Counted from the first letter of the stretch, positions 1-8,305 are shown. The stretch is 24,255 nt of DNA from CAWDPQ01 sp049642465 (GCA_049642465.1 JBAROV010000179.1:1-24255), one strand, 5' to 3'. The notes: generated by a model not told the origin, from the letters alone. Program-made: numbers and translations.

Positions 1-2451
1 GCTGCATCCACTGTGGTGGAGGGAGCGGGGTCGCGTATCGACGCACGGAACCCGGGCTTCGCGACTCGATTTGGCCCGGAGGACATCAAAACGATTCCCA
101 CGCGACGAGCCAGCATGTTCGACTGGATCAGAGCCTCCCCGGGAATCTCGCCCACCTCACCCTCAAGCGGTACTGCCACGACTGTGTCAGCGTTCGGCTC
201 CGGTGCGAATGAGAATCAGTTTCTGATCGACGGCACCAACTTCACGTGCCCCTGCAACGGCGTCGCGCGGGCCGAGCCTGGCGTCGATTTCATTCAGGAA
301 GTCCAGGTCCAGTCTACCGGGACGTCTGCTGAATTCGGCAACGTTCAAGGCGCCGTCATCAACGTCGTCACCAGGCAGGGCAGCGCTCGGCTGCTGTATG
401 ACGCGTCGTACTATTCGCAAACGGCAGGCCTCACGAGCCAGCCGATTCGTCGTCGGCTCGGTTGCCCCGGCACAGCGCAGAGCGGATACGAGCGCAATCG
501 GTATCGGGACTTGACGACGAATCTTGGTGGTCCTGTTGTCCGCGATCGGGCCTGGTTCTACATCGGATATCAGTACCTCCGCGACTACGACAGTCAGCCG
601 GCCACGGACCCTAGCCTTCCCAGAACCTACGAACAGGACAAGATCTTCGCGAAGGTCACCTGGCAGCCCGCGCCTGGCTGGCAGCTGGATCATAGCCTTC
701 ACAACGAGTTCTGGGTGAACCCGGAGCAACCAACGCTGGCGAGACCGTTCGCCGCGACGCTTCGGTCGCGCGCCTCGGTTCCAGCCGTGACCTTCGGCCA
801 CCTGACGCATACGTCGTCTGACAACACGCTGTGGGACGTCCGTGTCGGACGTTTTGTCTATTCGAAAGACGACGACCCGAGCACAGGCGATCGAAATACG
901 CCAGCGAGACTGGATAACGGGACGAATATCTTGAGCGGCGCTCCGCAGGCGTTCGGCGCGCTGAAGCTTATTCGCACGACTGCCAAAGCGACCGTCACGC
1001 AATACCGCGCTGGGTTGTGGGGCCTCGATCACGAGTGGAAGTTGGGAGTGCAGTTCGAGCGGGGTGAGCATCGCTCGCCCTCCATCATTCCCACGGGTGT
1101 GAGGTATGTCGACACCAACGGAGCACCGGCCCAAGCCGTCTCGAGCGCACCTTCCAATTCCGGCGGGGTGTCCCTCACGTCCTCGGCGTTCATCAGCGAC
1201 GCGCTCACACTGGGCGACCGGCTGACCGTCAACGCCGGTCTGCGCTTCGATCAGAGCCGTGCGATCAGTCAGGACCTTCACGCTGTTGATTTGGAAGGGC
1301 GAGAAACCGACGACATCGTCAGTGGACTGGGCACGCTGTACACCTGGAACGTGTGGTCGCCAAGGATTGGCGTGACGGCGAAGGTCACAAGCGACGGCCG
1401 CACGATGCTGCGGGCGAGCTACGGGCGGTTCAGTCAAGGCGTCCTGACCGGCGAGATTGGCCTCTTCCACCCCGCCGTGACGCCGATCACGACGATGGGC
1501 TTCGAGTCCGCTACCGGCGACTACACGCGACTGGTCTCGGTGGTTGATAACCAGATCAATCTGCGGCTCGATCGCCACACGCGCGCGCCGCATACCGACG
1601 AATATTCGATTGGCCTCGACCGTGAGCTCGGTCAACGGCTCGCAGTGGCGATCGCCTACGTCCGCAAAGACGGGGCGAACTTCATCGGGTGGACCGACGT
1701 CGGCGGTCAGTACCGGGAAGGCACCCGGACATTGACCGATGGCCGCAGCGTGCCGGTGTTCGAGCTGATCAACGCCACGCGCGATCGCCGGTTTCTGTTG
1801 ACGAACCAGGATGGATACGAGATGACCTACAACGGTCTTGTGCTGGTCGTCGAAAGGCGGCGTGCACATGGCTGGCACGCGTTCGGCTCTTACACCTTGT
1901 CGCGAACATCCGGACTGCAGCCCTCCAGCGGGACGACTGCCGGCGGGGCGCAGGTCAGCACCGTTGCGCCGCCACCGGTTCCGCAGGGCGTCGTCTTTGG
2001 TCGCGATCCCAATGACCTCACCAACGCGCGAGGTCGGTTGCCGGGCGATCGGCCCCACGTTTTTCGGGCGATGGCCAGTGTGGACGTGCCGCGAATCGCG
2101 ATAGTGATTGCCGCCAGCATGCAGTACTTCAGCGGCAAGCCCTGGGCGGCCACCGCACTGGTTGGCCTGCCGCAGACCAACAATCAAGCAACGCAGCGCG
2201 TGCAGCTTGAACCGCGCGGTTCGCGTCGATTGTCTCCGCAGACGCTTCTCGACATGCGGGTATCGAAGTCGTTCTCCTTTGGCGGATCGCGACGCATCGA
2301 GTTGCTCGTGGACGTGCTCAACGTCCTCAACGATGCCGCGGACGAAGGGCTGGTTTCCGAGACTCTGTTCAGTCCGAATTTCGGTCTGCCCAACACATTC
2401 GTGGATCCCCGCCGAGCGATGGTCGGCCTCAGGGTCAACCTCGGTCGCTGA
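1..2451 (+). CDS. TonB-dependent receptor, CarboxypepD-regulatory/Oar-like type (5' partial)
   Basis: This is an outer-membrane beta-barrel protein, probably for TonB-dependent uptake of a large substrate, although the substrate cannot be read from the sequence. The frame is open to the first base of the window, so the signal peptide, the N-terminal carboxypeptidase-regulatory-like domain and any TonB box lie outside; the GTG at 13 is not a credible start. The first ~115 residues are a plug domain, with FLIDGTN followed by a two-Cys segment (TCPC), then FIQEVQVQ and AEFGNVQGAVINVVT, as in the SusC/Oar-like plugs of Acidobacteria. The rest is rich in alternating, aromatic-flanked strands (for example RAGLWGLDHEWKLGVQFERG) and ends in a strand-like VGLRVNLGR terminus, as outer-membrane barrels do. 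A lipoprotein gene follows 83 bases downstream and may be functionally linked. The family is clear; the ligand is unknown. Confidence 0.9.
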   Translation, partial: AASTVVEGAGSRIDARNPGFATRFGPEDIKTIPTRRASMFDWIRASPGISPTSPSSGTATTVSAFGSGANENQFLIDGTNFTCPCNGVARAEPGVDFIQEVQVQSTGTSAEFGNVQGAVINVVTRQGSARLLYDASYYSQTAGLTSQPIRRRLGCPGTAQSGYERNRYRDLTTNLGGPVVRDRAWFYIGYQYLRDYDSQPATDPSLPRTYEQDKIFAKVTWQPAPGWQLDHSLHNEFWVNPEQPTLARPFAATLRSRASVPAVTFGHLTHTSSDNTLWDVRVGRFVYSKDDDPSTGDRNTPARLDNGTNILSGAPQAFGALKLIRTTAKATVTQYRAGLWGLDHEWKLGVQFERGEHRSPSIIPTGVRYVDTNGAPAQAVSSAPSNSGGVSLTSSAFISDALTLGDRLTVNAGLRFDQSRAISQDLHAVDLEGRETDDIVSGLGTLYTWNVWSPRIGVTAKVTSDGRTMLRASYGRFSQGVLTGEIGLFHPAVTPITTMGFESATGDYTRLVSVVDNQINLRLDRHTRAPHTDEYSIGLDRELGQRLAVAIAYVRKDGANFIGWTDVGGQYREGTRTLTDGRSVPVFELINATRDRRFLLTNQDGYEMTYNGLVLVVERRRAHGWHAFGSYTLSRTSGLQPSSGTTAGGAQVSTVAPPPVPQGVVFGRDPNDLTNARGRLPGDRPHVFRAMASVDVPRIAIVIAASMQYFSGKPWAATALVGLPQTNNQATQRVQLEPRGSRRLSPQTLLDMRVSKSFSFGGSRRIELLVDVLNVLNDAADEGLVSETLFSPNFGLPNTFVDPRRAMVGLRVNLGR

Positions 2452-2484
2452 GCAACTGCCTGCCCGTGACACCGAATCAGCGGC

Positions 2485-2534
2485 GTGCACCCTTTTTCCG
2501 GCGGTTCCCGCTCTCCAGACAGGAGAGGGCCGCA
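2485..2534 (+). promoter_or_regulatory. Conserved leader, copy 1, with hairpin over the ribosome binding site
   Basis: This leader aligns without gaps to 6752-6792 (offset 4267). GTGCACC is identical in both, a 12-base spacer of equal length follows, GTTCCCGCTC is identical, and then comes NNCAGRCAGGAG. That gives 30 of 41 identical positions by eye. Within it, CTCTCC (2511-2516) can pair with GGAGAG (2522-2527) across the five-base loop AGACA, which would hide the Shine-Dalgarno sequence of the lipoprotein gene. The hairpin is specific to this copy. The function is unknown; a shared promoter, operator or translational control element would all fit. Confidence 0.4.
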
Positions 2535-3254
2535 ATGACAAACATGACACGAGCAGGAATCGTTCTTTCGATGGTCTCCCTTGGGCTGGTCGGCTGCGGA
2601 GACTATGACACGCCTTCGGCGCCGTCCGCACCTCAGTCGCCATCGGTTGAGCAACCAAGTCCTCAACCCACCCGACTTCAACCACGCATAACAGCCATCG
2701 CACCTCAGGTCGGTTCGACGCGCGGCGGCGCATGGGCAACCATTACCGGCGTTGACTTCCAGCCTGGCGCCGAGGTGAGGCTCGGTGACAGCCCGGTGCC
2801 TTCCTGGACGTACGACAGCACCAAGATCGGGATTTATGACACCCCGGCTCATGCGGCTGGGATCATAAACGTGGTCGTGACCAATCCAGGCGGTCTGGAG
2901 GACACGTTGACTGGCGGCTATGCCTACCAAGCACCAGAGTCCTTCGATTTCAACGGAGACTGGAGAGCCTGGGTCGGTGAATACGAGACGGACGTGCGAT
3001 TCACGATTCGGAACAACGTGCTCGTCAGCGTCTCATGCGATATGTCAGCGCCCTTGACGTTCGTGCCTCCGCCTTCCGTTCGCAATGGCGAGTTCTCATT
3101 TGTCGGCGACGACGGCCTTGCGATCAGCGGCAGGTTTCTATCGCCCGTGGGCGCGGCCGGAACGATCAACGTGCCCACGTGTCCCGCGGGCCCATGGTGG
3201 GCGAACAAGACTGACGAGGGCTCAGCTTCTCGACCCGCGTTCACACGCCGCTGA
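2535..3254 (+). CDS. Secreted lipoprotein with an IPT/TIG domain
   Basis: This 239-residue protein is predicted to be lipidated and membrane anchored. The ATG at 2535 is chosen over an upstream in-frame ATG (2466) because it follows AGGAGAGG at 2521 and begins a classic lipoprotein signal: a hydrophobic segment at residues 7-20 and the lipobox LVGC, with Cys21 as the lipidation site. A Pro/Ser/Gln-rich linker covers residues ~25-50. An IPT/TIG immunoglobulin-like domain follows at ~51-132, with RITAIAPQVGSTRGG, the TITGVDF turn and VVVTNPGG. The C-terminal ~100 residues (138-239) form a second, unrecognised beta-rich module starting FNGDWRAWVGEY. It lies just after the TonB receptor and may be a partner or an independent surface protein. 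TIG domains usually mediate binding; no catalytic motif was seen. Confidence 0.8.
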   Translation: MTNMTRAGIVLSMVSLGLVGCGDYDTPSAPSAPQSPSVEQPSPQPTRLQPRITAIAPQVGSTRGGAWATITGVDFQPGAEVRLGDSPVPSWTYDSTKIGIYDTPAHAAGIINVVVTNPGGLEDTLTGGYAYQAPESFDFNGDWRAWVGEYETDVRFTIRNNVLVSVSCDMSAPLTFVPPPSVRNGEFSFVGDDGLAISGRFLSPVGAAGTINVPTCPAGPWWANKTDEGSASRPAFTRR

Positions 3255-3261
3255 GGCGTGT
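3243..3261. terminator. Hairpin between convergent genes, likely bidirectional terminator
   Basis: ACACGCC (3243-3249) and GGCGTGT (3255-3261) form a perfect 7-bp stem around GCTGA. The loop holds the stop codon of the lipoprotein gene, and the convergent kinase gene ends at 3263. The position suits a terminator serving both strands. There is no clear T-tract, so intrinsic termination is not certain. Confidence 0.45.
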
Positions 3262-3262
3262 C

Positions 3263-6154
3263 TCACTTCGGCAGATCGATCAGGACGATGTCAGAATTCT
3301 CCCGGGTACGGTCGAACACGATCGCTTTCCCGTCAGGAACGATGTCGAATGTCTGTATTCGGCCGCCGCGATCACTCAGATGCGTGAGCGGACGTCTTCT
3401 CTTCGTTGGCAAGTCGAGGAGCCAGAAGTCCGGTGCGGCGGCCGTCGGCCGGAAGACGAGCCCCTTCCCATCTGGCAGGAAGCGATAGGCGCCTGCACTA
3501 ACGCGGAGGGGTGGCAGATCGACGGCGGCGCCCGTCGGTCCCACCCACGCGAGCGCGGTCTGACCGGCTACGAGCGGGCCACCGTACGCAATCAGGCTCC
3601 CGTCGGGCGACCAGACAGGGTTGACGGCCTGACCGGTCACGATTCGAACGGGGTCGCCGCCGTTCGCAGGGACTTTGAAGAGGCCCGGTCGTCCGTCTTT
3701 GTCGATGCCGCCTGCCACGATCCAGGATCCATCGGGCGACCAGTCGGCAGCGGCCTGACCCTGCGCACCTTGTATTTCGAGCGACGGCGCCAGCGTTCGC
3801 ACGTTCGTGCCGTCCGCAGACATGATCACCAGACGCCGCAAACCTTCTCGCCTTACCACGACCACGACATGTTGTCCATCCGGGGACACGGCGGCGGGCT
3901 CCGACAGCGGCATATCGATACTCCGGACGATTTCGGATGCCTGCCCTTCACGCAAATGCCACAAGCTGTCGCCAACTCCGCCGCTCGCAAGATAAAAGAG
4001 GGACGCTCCGGCAAATCGCGGCGCCAGCGCGCGTACCGTGGACACGGGGTACGACTGCACGTCGCGCTCGTCGACAAGCCGATCGGCGAACGGTACGCGC
4101 CAGAGGCTCGAGCTTGGATTGGCGAGGGTCGCCACGAGACGCCTTCCGTCGCGACTGGCCGCGACTGAAGTGTAGCGCTCGAGATCGGAACTGACCCTGC
4201 GCGTGATTCTGCTCGGCACATCGAGAGTCCAGAGCGCCGGCCCGGTTCCGTCCTCCCCACGCGCGGTGTAGATCAGCGTTCGCGCGTCGAGCGGCGCGAG
4301 AGAATTCACCGCAGCATGTTGGTCGGTCAGCCGCTCGGCCGCTCCGCCGGATGGCTGAATCCGCCAGATATCCATTTGCTCGCTCACGTCCATTCCGTGG
4401 ACGAAGTAGATCCACCGTCCATCCGGCGACCACACCGGATTGTGGTTATGTGTGCCCGTCCGTTCATCGAGAAAAATCTGCCGCGAGTCCGCGCCGGTAC
4501 GGTCGGCTACGAACAGAGGGTCCCCACTGCCGTTGGTGAAATACACGAGCCGCATGCCGTCCGGAGACCACGCTGGAGTTTCGGATTTTTCGCCGAGGAA
4601 CGGCCGGGGCTTCCCGCCGAGCAGCGGCATGAGCATCTTGGCTTCCGTTCGTGGCGCGACCGACGATGGGTTCTTTCCCCGGGCCTCGGTCGGACTGAAC
4701 CAGATCTCAGCGCCGTCGGCTGAGAAGCCGAAGGAACGGAGAAGGGTACTCGGCGAATCGAGCGGCGGTCTGTCTTGCGTGAGATTCGTAAACTTCCAGC
4801 TGCCAACCGGACTGACCCAGAGATCGAATTGCCCCTCGCGATCCGCGAGGAAGGCCACGAACCTGCCATCCGATGAGATTTCCGCGTGACTCTCGGTGCC
4901 TGCCCAATCCGTCAGGCGTGAGAATCGCGCGGTCGCAAGTGGATTCTCGATCGCAGACGGGCGCCTCATCTCCCACACGGTAACGCCCGCGGCAAGCGCG
5001 GCGACCGCGGCCCACGGGAGCCATGTCTTCCAGGTGCTGACGGCGGCTGGAACCATTACATCGGCGATCCCTGGAACCACTTCGTTGATCGCGTCGATCT
5101 CAATCCTGACGTCGCCGACATCTCTCAAGCGCTGCTTCGCATCTTTGGCCAGGCAGCGGAACAGCAGTCGTCGGATGGCGACAGGAGTTGCGGCCGGCAG
5201 CGCCGACCAATCGGGTTCGCGCTCGAGTATTCTCGCGATGGTGTCCGAGGCGGTGTCACCCGCAAACGCAGCGCGCCCGGTCAACATCTCGAAGAGGACA
5301 CAACCGAATGCCCAGATATCAGCGCGCTTGTCAACGTTGTGCCCGAGAGCTTGCTCGGGACTCATATACGCGGCGGTGCCGAAGACCGCACCGGCCCGCG
5401 ATTGACTCGGATCGGAACCCAGGCTGTCGGGAGTTGCTACCTTCGCCAACCCGAAGTCGAGCACCTTCACGGCGCCATCTGGCGCGATCTTGATATTCGC
5501 GGGCTTCAAGTCACGGTGGACGATGCCCTTCTCATGTGCGGCCTCGAGTGCCTCCGCGATCTGCCGCGCGATCGTAAGGGACTCACTGACCGAGAGGCCG
5601 GGCGCGTCGCTGCCGGGGGCGCGTCCTGCACCTGCGATTCGTTCCGCGAGGGTCTCGCCCTCTACCAGTTCCAAGACGAGCGCGCGAACGCCGTCGGCCT
5701 CTTCGACACCGTAGATGGCGCCGATGCGCGGGTGATTCAACGTGGCGAGCATCCGCGCCTCACGCTCGAAGCGCGCGCGCCGGTCGGGGTCGGCTGTGAA
5801 CGCCGGCGACAGGACTTTGATCGCCACCTCGCGCCCAAGCGTCTCGTCGTGCGCGCGGTAGACCTCGCCCATCCCACCAACGCCGAGTAATGCGCGGATC
5901 GTGTAGGACCCGAACCGCGCGCCAATGAGCGTGCGTTCTGGGTGATCGAGCCCGGCTGATCCCGCCAGCACTGCTGCCGGCACGCTCATGAACGCTTCAG
6001 CATTGGATTCCTGGGCGAGCAGCGACTCGACCTCGCGCAGCAGTCCTTCATCGCCTTGACACGCCTTTGCCAGAAAGGCCCTGCGCTCCTCGGCACCGCA
6101 CGCGAGTGTGGCGTGACAGAGATCCTCGACCTGCCGCCAGCGGTCAGATGACAT
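3263..6154 (-). CDS. Transmembrane Ser/Thr protein kinase with C-terminal PD40/TolB-like beta-propeller
   Basis: This 963-residue Hanks-type kinase probably signals across the inner membrane. An N-terminal helical segment (1-75) resembles the extension often found before acidobacterial PknB-like kinases. The kinase domain spans ~83-355: glycine loop GVGGMGEVY (91-99), Lys113 in VAIKVL, the HRDLKPAN catalytic loop with Asp215, DFG at 233-235, GTAAYMSPEQAL (259-270) and DIWAFGCVLFEML (279-291). One membrane helix lies at ~377-395. The remaining ~560 residues form a propeller with repeated SPDG blades (WSPDGMRLVYF, WSPDGRWIYFVHG, WSPDGSWIVAGG, WSPDGSLIAYGG), predicted to be extracytoplasmic. The ATG overlaps the upstream sigma factor gene by 11 bases, so the two are one translationally coupled unit, a pairing common in Acidobacteria. 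All catalytic residues are present, so it should be active. The ligand and targets are unknown. Confidence 0.93.
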   Translation of the reverse strand: MSSDRWRQVEDLCHATLACGAEERRAFLAKACQGDEGLLREVESLLAQESNAEAFMSVPAAVLAGSAGLDHPERTLIGARFGSYTIRALLGVGGMGEVYRAHDETLGREVAIKVLSPAFTADPDRRARFEREARMLATLNHPRIGAIYGVEEADGVRALVLELVEGETLAERIAGAGRAPGSDAPGLSVSESLTIARQIAEALEAAHEKGIVHRDLKPANIKIAPDGAVKVLDFGLAKVATPDSLGSDPSQSRAGAVFGTAAYMSPEQALGHNVDKRADIWAFGCVLFEMLTGRAAFAGDTASDTIARILEREPDWSALPAATPVAIRRLLFRCLAKDAKQRLRDVGDVRIEIDAINEVVPGIADVMVPAAVSTWKTWLPWAAVAALAAGVTVWEMRRPSAIENPLATARFSRLTDWAGTESHAEISSDGRFVAFLADREGQFDLWVSPVGSWKFTNLTQDRPPLDSPSTLLRSFGFSADGAEIWFSPTEARGKNPSSVAPRTEAKMLMPLLGGKPRPFLGEKSETPAWSPDGMRLVYFTNGSGDPLFVADRTGADSRQIFLDERTGTHNHNPVWSPDGRWIYFVHGMDVSEQMDIWRIQPSGGAAERLTDQHAAVNSLAPLDARTLIYTARGEDGTGPALWTLDVPSRITRRVSSDLERYTSVAASRDGRRLVATLANPSSSLWRVPFADRLVDERDVQSYPVSTVRALAPRFAGASLFYLASGGVGDSLWHLREGQASEIVRSIDMPLSEPAAVSPDGQHVVVVVRREGLRRLVIMSADGTNVRTLAPSLEIQGAQGQAAADWSPDGSWIVAGGIDKDGRPGLFKVPANGGDPVRIVTGQAVNPVWSPDGSLIAYGGPLVAGQTALAWVGPTGAAVDLPPLRVSAGAYRFLPDGKGLVFRPTAAAPDFWLLDLPTKRRRPLTHLSDRGGRIQTFDIVPDGKAIVFDRTRENSDIVLIDLPK

Positions 6155-6695
6155 TCTGCGTGCCGCCTCGCAGTTCCCGCAGTAACCACAACTTCGCCAT
6201 ATTCCAGTCGCGTTTCACCGTATCTCGTGAGACCTGCAGCGCCTCGGCCGTCTCGTCGATCGTGAGTCCACCGAAGAATCGCATCTCCACGACCTGACTC
6301 TTTCGCACATCGACCGCCGCGAGTGCGGTCAACGCTTCGTCGAGCGCCACGAAGTCCTGGTCGGGCTCACTGGCGACGACGAGCGCCTCGTCCAGCGTGA
6401 CACGGGCCGCATCGCCCCCACGTTTTTGATAACGGCGTGCGCGCGCGTGGTCCACCAGAATGCGCCGCATCACGCGAGCGGCAACCGCCAGGAAGTGCGC
6501 GCGGTCGTGCCACGCCACATCTTTGGCCTTGATGAGCCGCAAATACGCTTCGTTGACCAGCGCCGTTGCTTGGAGGCTGTTTCCCGCACGCTCGCCGGCC
6601 ATGCACCGCCGCGCGATCTGGTGAAGCTCGCGCTGGACGAGCGGAATCAGCCGGCCGAGGGCGGTTTCGTCGCCCTGACCCCATTTCAGAAGCAA
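6144..6695 (-). CDS. ECF-subfamily RNA polymerase sigma factor (Sigma70_ECF, TIGR02999-like)
   Basis: This protein directs RNA polymerase to a dedicated promoter set. Region 2 lies at ~15-85 (LIPLVQRELHQIARR, LQATALVNEAYLRL, HFLAVAARVMRRILVDHAR). Region 4 lies at ~118-178 (LTALAAVDVRKSQVVEMRFF, then the helix-turn-helix GLTIDETAEALQVSRDTVKRDW). The kinase gene downstream overlaps it by 11 bases, so the kinase may control it or respond with it. The start is a problem. The TTG at 6695 gives 183 residues, but the reading frame continues upstream with family-like residues (PDDPTHATG) to a TAA at 6735-6737 without ATG, GTG or TTG. A good ATG at 6733-6731 is one base out of frame. An ATT start at 6725 or one missing base near 6722-6728 would explain this. 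The family call is firm; the N-terminus is not. Confidence 0.9.
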   Translation of the reverse strand: MLLKWGQGDETALGRLIPLVQRELHQIARRCMAGERAGNSLQATALVNEAYLRLIKAKDVAWHDRAHFLAVAARVMRRILVDHARARRYQKRGGDAARVTLDEALVVASEPDQDFVALDEALTALAAVDVRKSQVVEMRFFGGLTIDETAEALQVSRDTVKRDWNMAKLWLLRELRGGTQNVI

Positions 6696-6747
6696 TCCGG
6701 TGGCGTGCGTGGGGTCGTCAGGAATGTGGTCATTTTACGCCCTTTCG

Positions 6748-6761
6748 ACCGGTGCACCGGT
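6748..6761. promoter_or_regulatory. 14-bp perfect palindrome in the divergent sigma/propeller promoter region
   Basis: ACCGGTGCACCGGT is its own reverse complement and sits in the ~67-base gap between the divergently read sigma factor and propeller genes. It covers the GTGCACC block of the shared leader, so it is a candidate operator. The regulator is unknown. Confidence 0.4.
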
Positions 6762-6800
6762 TTGAGGCGCGTTCCCGCTCAACAGGCAGGAGGTTGTCAT
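6752..6800 (+). promoter_or_regulatory. Conserved leader, copy 2, ending in a strong ribosome binding site
   Basis: This is the second copy of the leader at 2485-2534, with identical GTGCACC (6752-6758) and GTTCCCGCTC (6771-6780) at the same 12-base spacing. It then has CAGGCAGGAGG, where AGGAGG (6788-6793) sits seven bases before the ATG of the propeller gene. Unlike copy 1, no hairpin covering the ribosome binding site is evident. The two genes served by this leader both encode exported proteins. Confidence 0.4.
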
Positions 6801-7904
6801 ATGCATTTCACTGGTCAATCAGCATTCGGAACTCTGGTGTTCGTGGGTGGCCTCATCGCCCTGAATAGCGGGCCCGACCGCGTCCACCCATGGTCTGGCG
6901 GCACCGTGGCCGCCGCAAACACTGTGAACGCGGAAGCCACGAGCGAGGACGGCGAGATCTGGATCACCGCGCAAAACACGAACGAACTGAAAATTCTGCT
7001 CGGGATGGGCGCCGTCGAGACGGTCGTGCTTCCTGCCGGGACCGCGCCGCACACCATCAGCTTCTCGCCCGACGGCTCCTACGCCTACGTCTCCAATATA
7101 GGGGATGGGGACCTGATCGTCGTACGAGCCGATACCCGCCAGATCGTGGCGACACTGGACTTGGGAGAAACGTTCACTCACGCAACGAAGGCGTCGCCCG
7201 ATGGCACTGTTCTCCTGTCTGCAAATCCCACAACCGGGATGCTCACCAAAATCGCCGCGGACGAGCAGGCGGAGACCTGGACACCTGTTGCGTCTCTCAA
7301 CCTGGCGACGCCGACGGTGCGCGGGCCGGTGTGCGTCATTTTCCGCGCGGACGGCGAGCGCGCGTATGCGTCGCTCTTCGGCCCGGCCGGTGGGATCGCC
7401 ATCGTCGATGTGCCGACGATGACGCTGGTCGGTACGCTGCCGACCGCGGGATCGGTTTCAGGCTGCGGGCTCGTGAACTCGAATGACGGGCGCACGATCT
7501 TCTTGCACTCGGCTGGCGGCACGGGTCACTTCTACCGGCTCGACACATGGTCCGACACGCTCACGGAGGACACGAGCTACGGACCGATTGGTATTGACCT
7601 CCATGGGCTCGCTGTCGCCGCCAACGAGAAGACCGCCTACATCACGGCGCGGGGCGTGGCGGATGAAATCAAGGTTCTCAACCTCAATGGTACCGACGTC
7701 AACACGATTAAGATCGATCCGCGTTCAGACATTGCGGATCGACCCGACTCCCTGGCGCGCAAGGGGAGCGCCCTCTACGCCACGCTGCGGTTCTCCGGCC
7801 AGGTCGCCCGGATCAAACTCCAGACGGGAAGTGTGGAGTACATCGATGTCGCGCCTCCCGCCACAAGCGGTTATGCGGTGCACGGGATCGCGGTTCGGCC
7901 CTGA
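6801..7904 (+). CDS. Secreted YVTN/NHL-type beta-propeller protein
   Basis: This 367-residue exported protein starts at the ATG after AGGAGG. Residues ~7-25 (SAFGTLVFVGGLIALNS) look like a signal peptide, although the basic N-region is weak (only His2). The remainder repeats a blade pattern of ~40-45 residues: TISFSPDGSYAYVSNIGDGDL, ATKASPDGTVLLSANP, VCVIFRADGERAYASLF, LAVAANEKTAYITARG and LARKGSALYATLRFSGQVARI. These match YVTN/lactonase-like seven-bladed propellers. No enzyme active site is recognisable, so binding or scaffolding is as likely as lactonase-type hydrolysis. It is transcribed away from the sigma-kinase pair and may be one of the sigma factor's targets. Confidence 0.8.
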   Translation: MHFTGQSAFGTLVFVGGLIALNSGPDRVHPWSGGTVAAANTVNAEATSEDGEIWITAQNTNELKILLGMGAVETVVLPAGTAPHTISFSPDGSYAYVSNIGDGDLIVVRADTRQIVATLDLGETFTHATKASPDGTVLLSANPTTGMLTKIAADEQAETWTPVASLNLATPTVRGPVCVIFRADGERAYASLFGPAGGIAIVDVPTMTLVGTLPTAGSVSGCGLVNSNDGRTIFLHSAGGTGHFYRLDTWSDTLTEDTSYGPIGIDLHGLAVAANEKTAYITARGVADEIKVLNLNGTDVNTIKIDPRSDIADRPDSLARKGSALYATLRFSGQVARIKLQTGSVEYIDVAPPATSGYAVHGIAVRP

Positions 7905-8246
7905 CGGATGTGAATCCTGTGGCCTCTGCGAGTGCGCTCGAGATTGCGAGCCTTCCGATGCGGTGGTCGCAAAGCATCGAGGCTCCCGTCTCCCAAAATC
8001 GACATCCCGGGGGTCTTGGCCATCTGCCGCGCCGAGACCCCGCGGGACCTGACGAAGGTGCCGCGGCTTCACCGGCATCGATGCAAGGGTGGTCGATAGG
8101 AGCGCGCCTTGTTGGATGTCCGCACGGCTCGTTCGTGATGACGACGAAGCGGTGCTGGTCCGCCTCGCCAGAATCTTCGCGTCCGGAGCGGTCACCGCGG
8201 ATTTGGATTTCCCCTTTCGAGGGCCGTGACGCGCAGATGGCGCGAC
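7905..8246. other. Intergenic stretch with no supported gene
   Basis: About 340 bases separate the propeller gene from the operator at 8247. Several frames are open for 35-115 codons, as expected at this GC content. One short run (7992-8099, starting PKIDIPGVLAICRAE) and an overlapping frame (8053-8229, ending GAVTADLDFPFRGP) look mildly protein-like. Neither has a start with a ribosome binding site, and I recognise no family. A decayed gene is possible but not demonstrated. Confidence 0.3.
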
Positions 8247-8277
8247 AAGTATACCGGTCGTAGTGACCGTTATACTT
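8247..8277. promoter_or_regulatory. Near-perfect palindromic operator upstream of the XRE regulator
   Basis: AAGTATACCGGTC (8247-8259) is followed by the five-base spacer GTAGT and then GACCGTTATACTT (8265-8277). The arms are 13 bases and match at 12 positions. The right end overlaps the candidate -35 hexamer TTGACA (8276-8281). It sits just upstream of a small XRE-family gene, which is the expected place for an autoregulatory operator. Confidence 0.6.
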
Positions 8278-8305
8278 GACATATTGTCTGGTTTAACAGT
8301 AGCCT
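8276..8305 (+). promoter_or_regulatory. Candidate promoter of the XRE-membrane protein operon
   Basis: A consensus TTGACA (8276-8281) is followed after 18 bases by a weak -10, TAGCCT (8300-8305). This would start RNA at about 8311, exactly at the preferred GTG start, suggesting a leaderless message. The alternative is that TATACT (8271-8276) is a -10 with a poor -35 inside the palindrome. No Shine-Dalgarno precedes 8311 in either case. Confidence 0.4.

Noticed and set aside
187..2739. An 850-codon open frame on the minus strand opposite the TonB receptor
   Set aside because: It lies antisense to a clearly recognisable receptor, has low-complexity Arg-rich composition and no family motifs. 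Long antisense frames are expected at this GC content.
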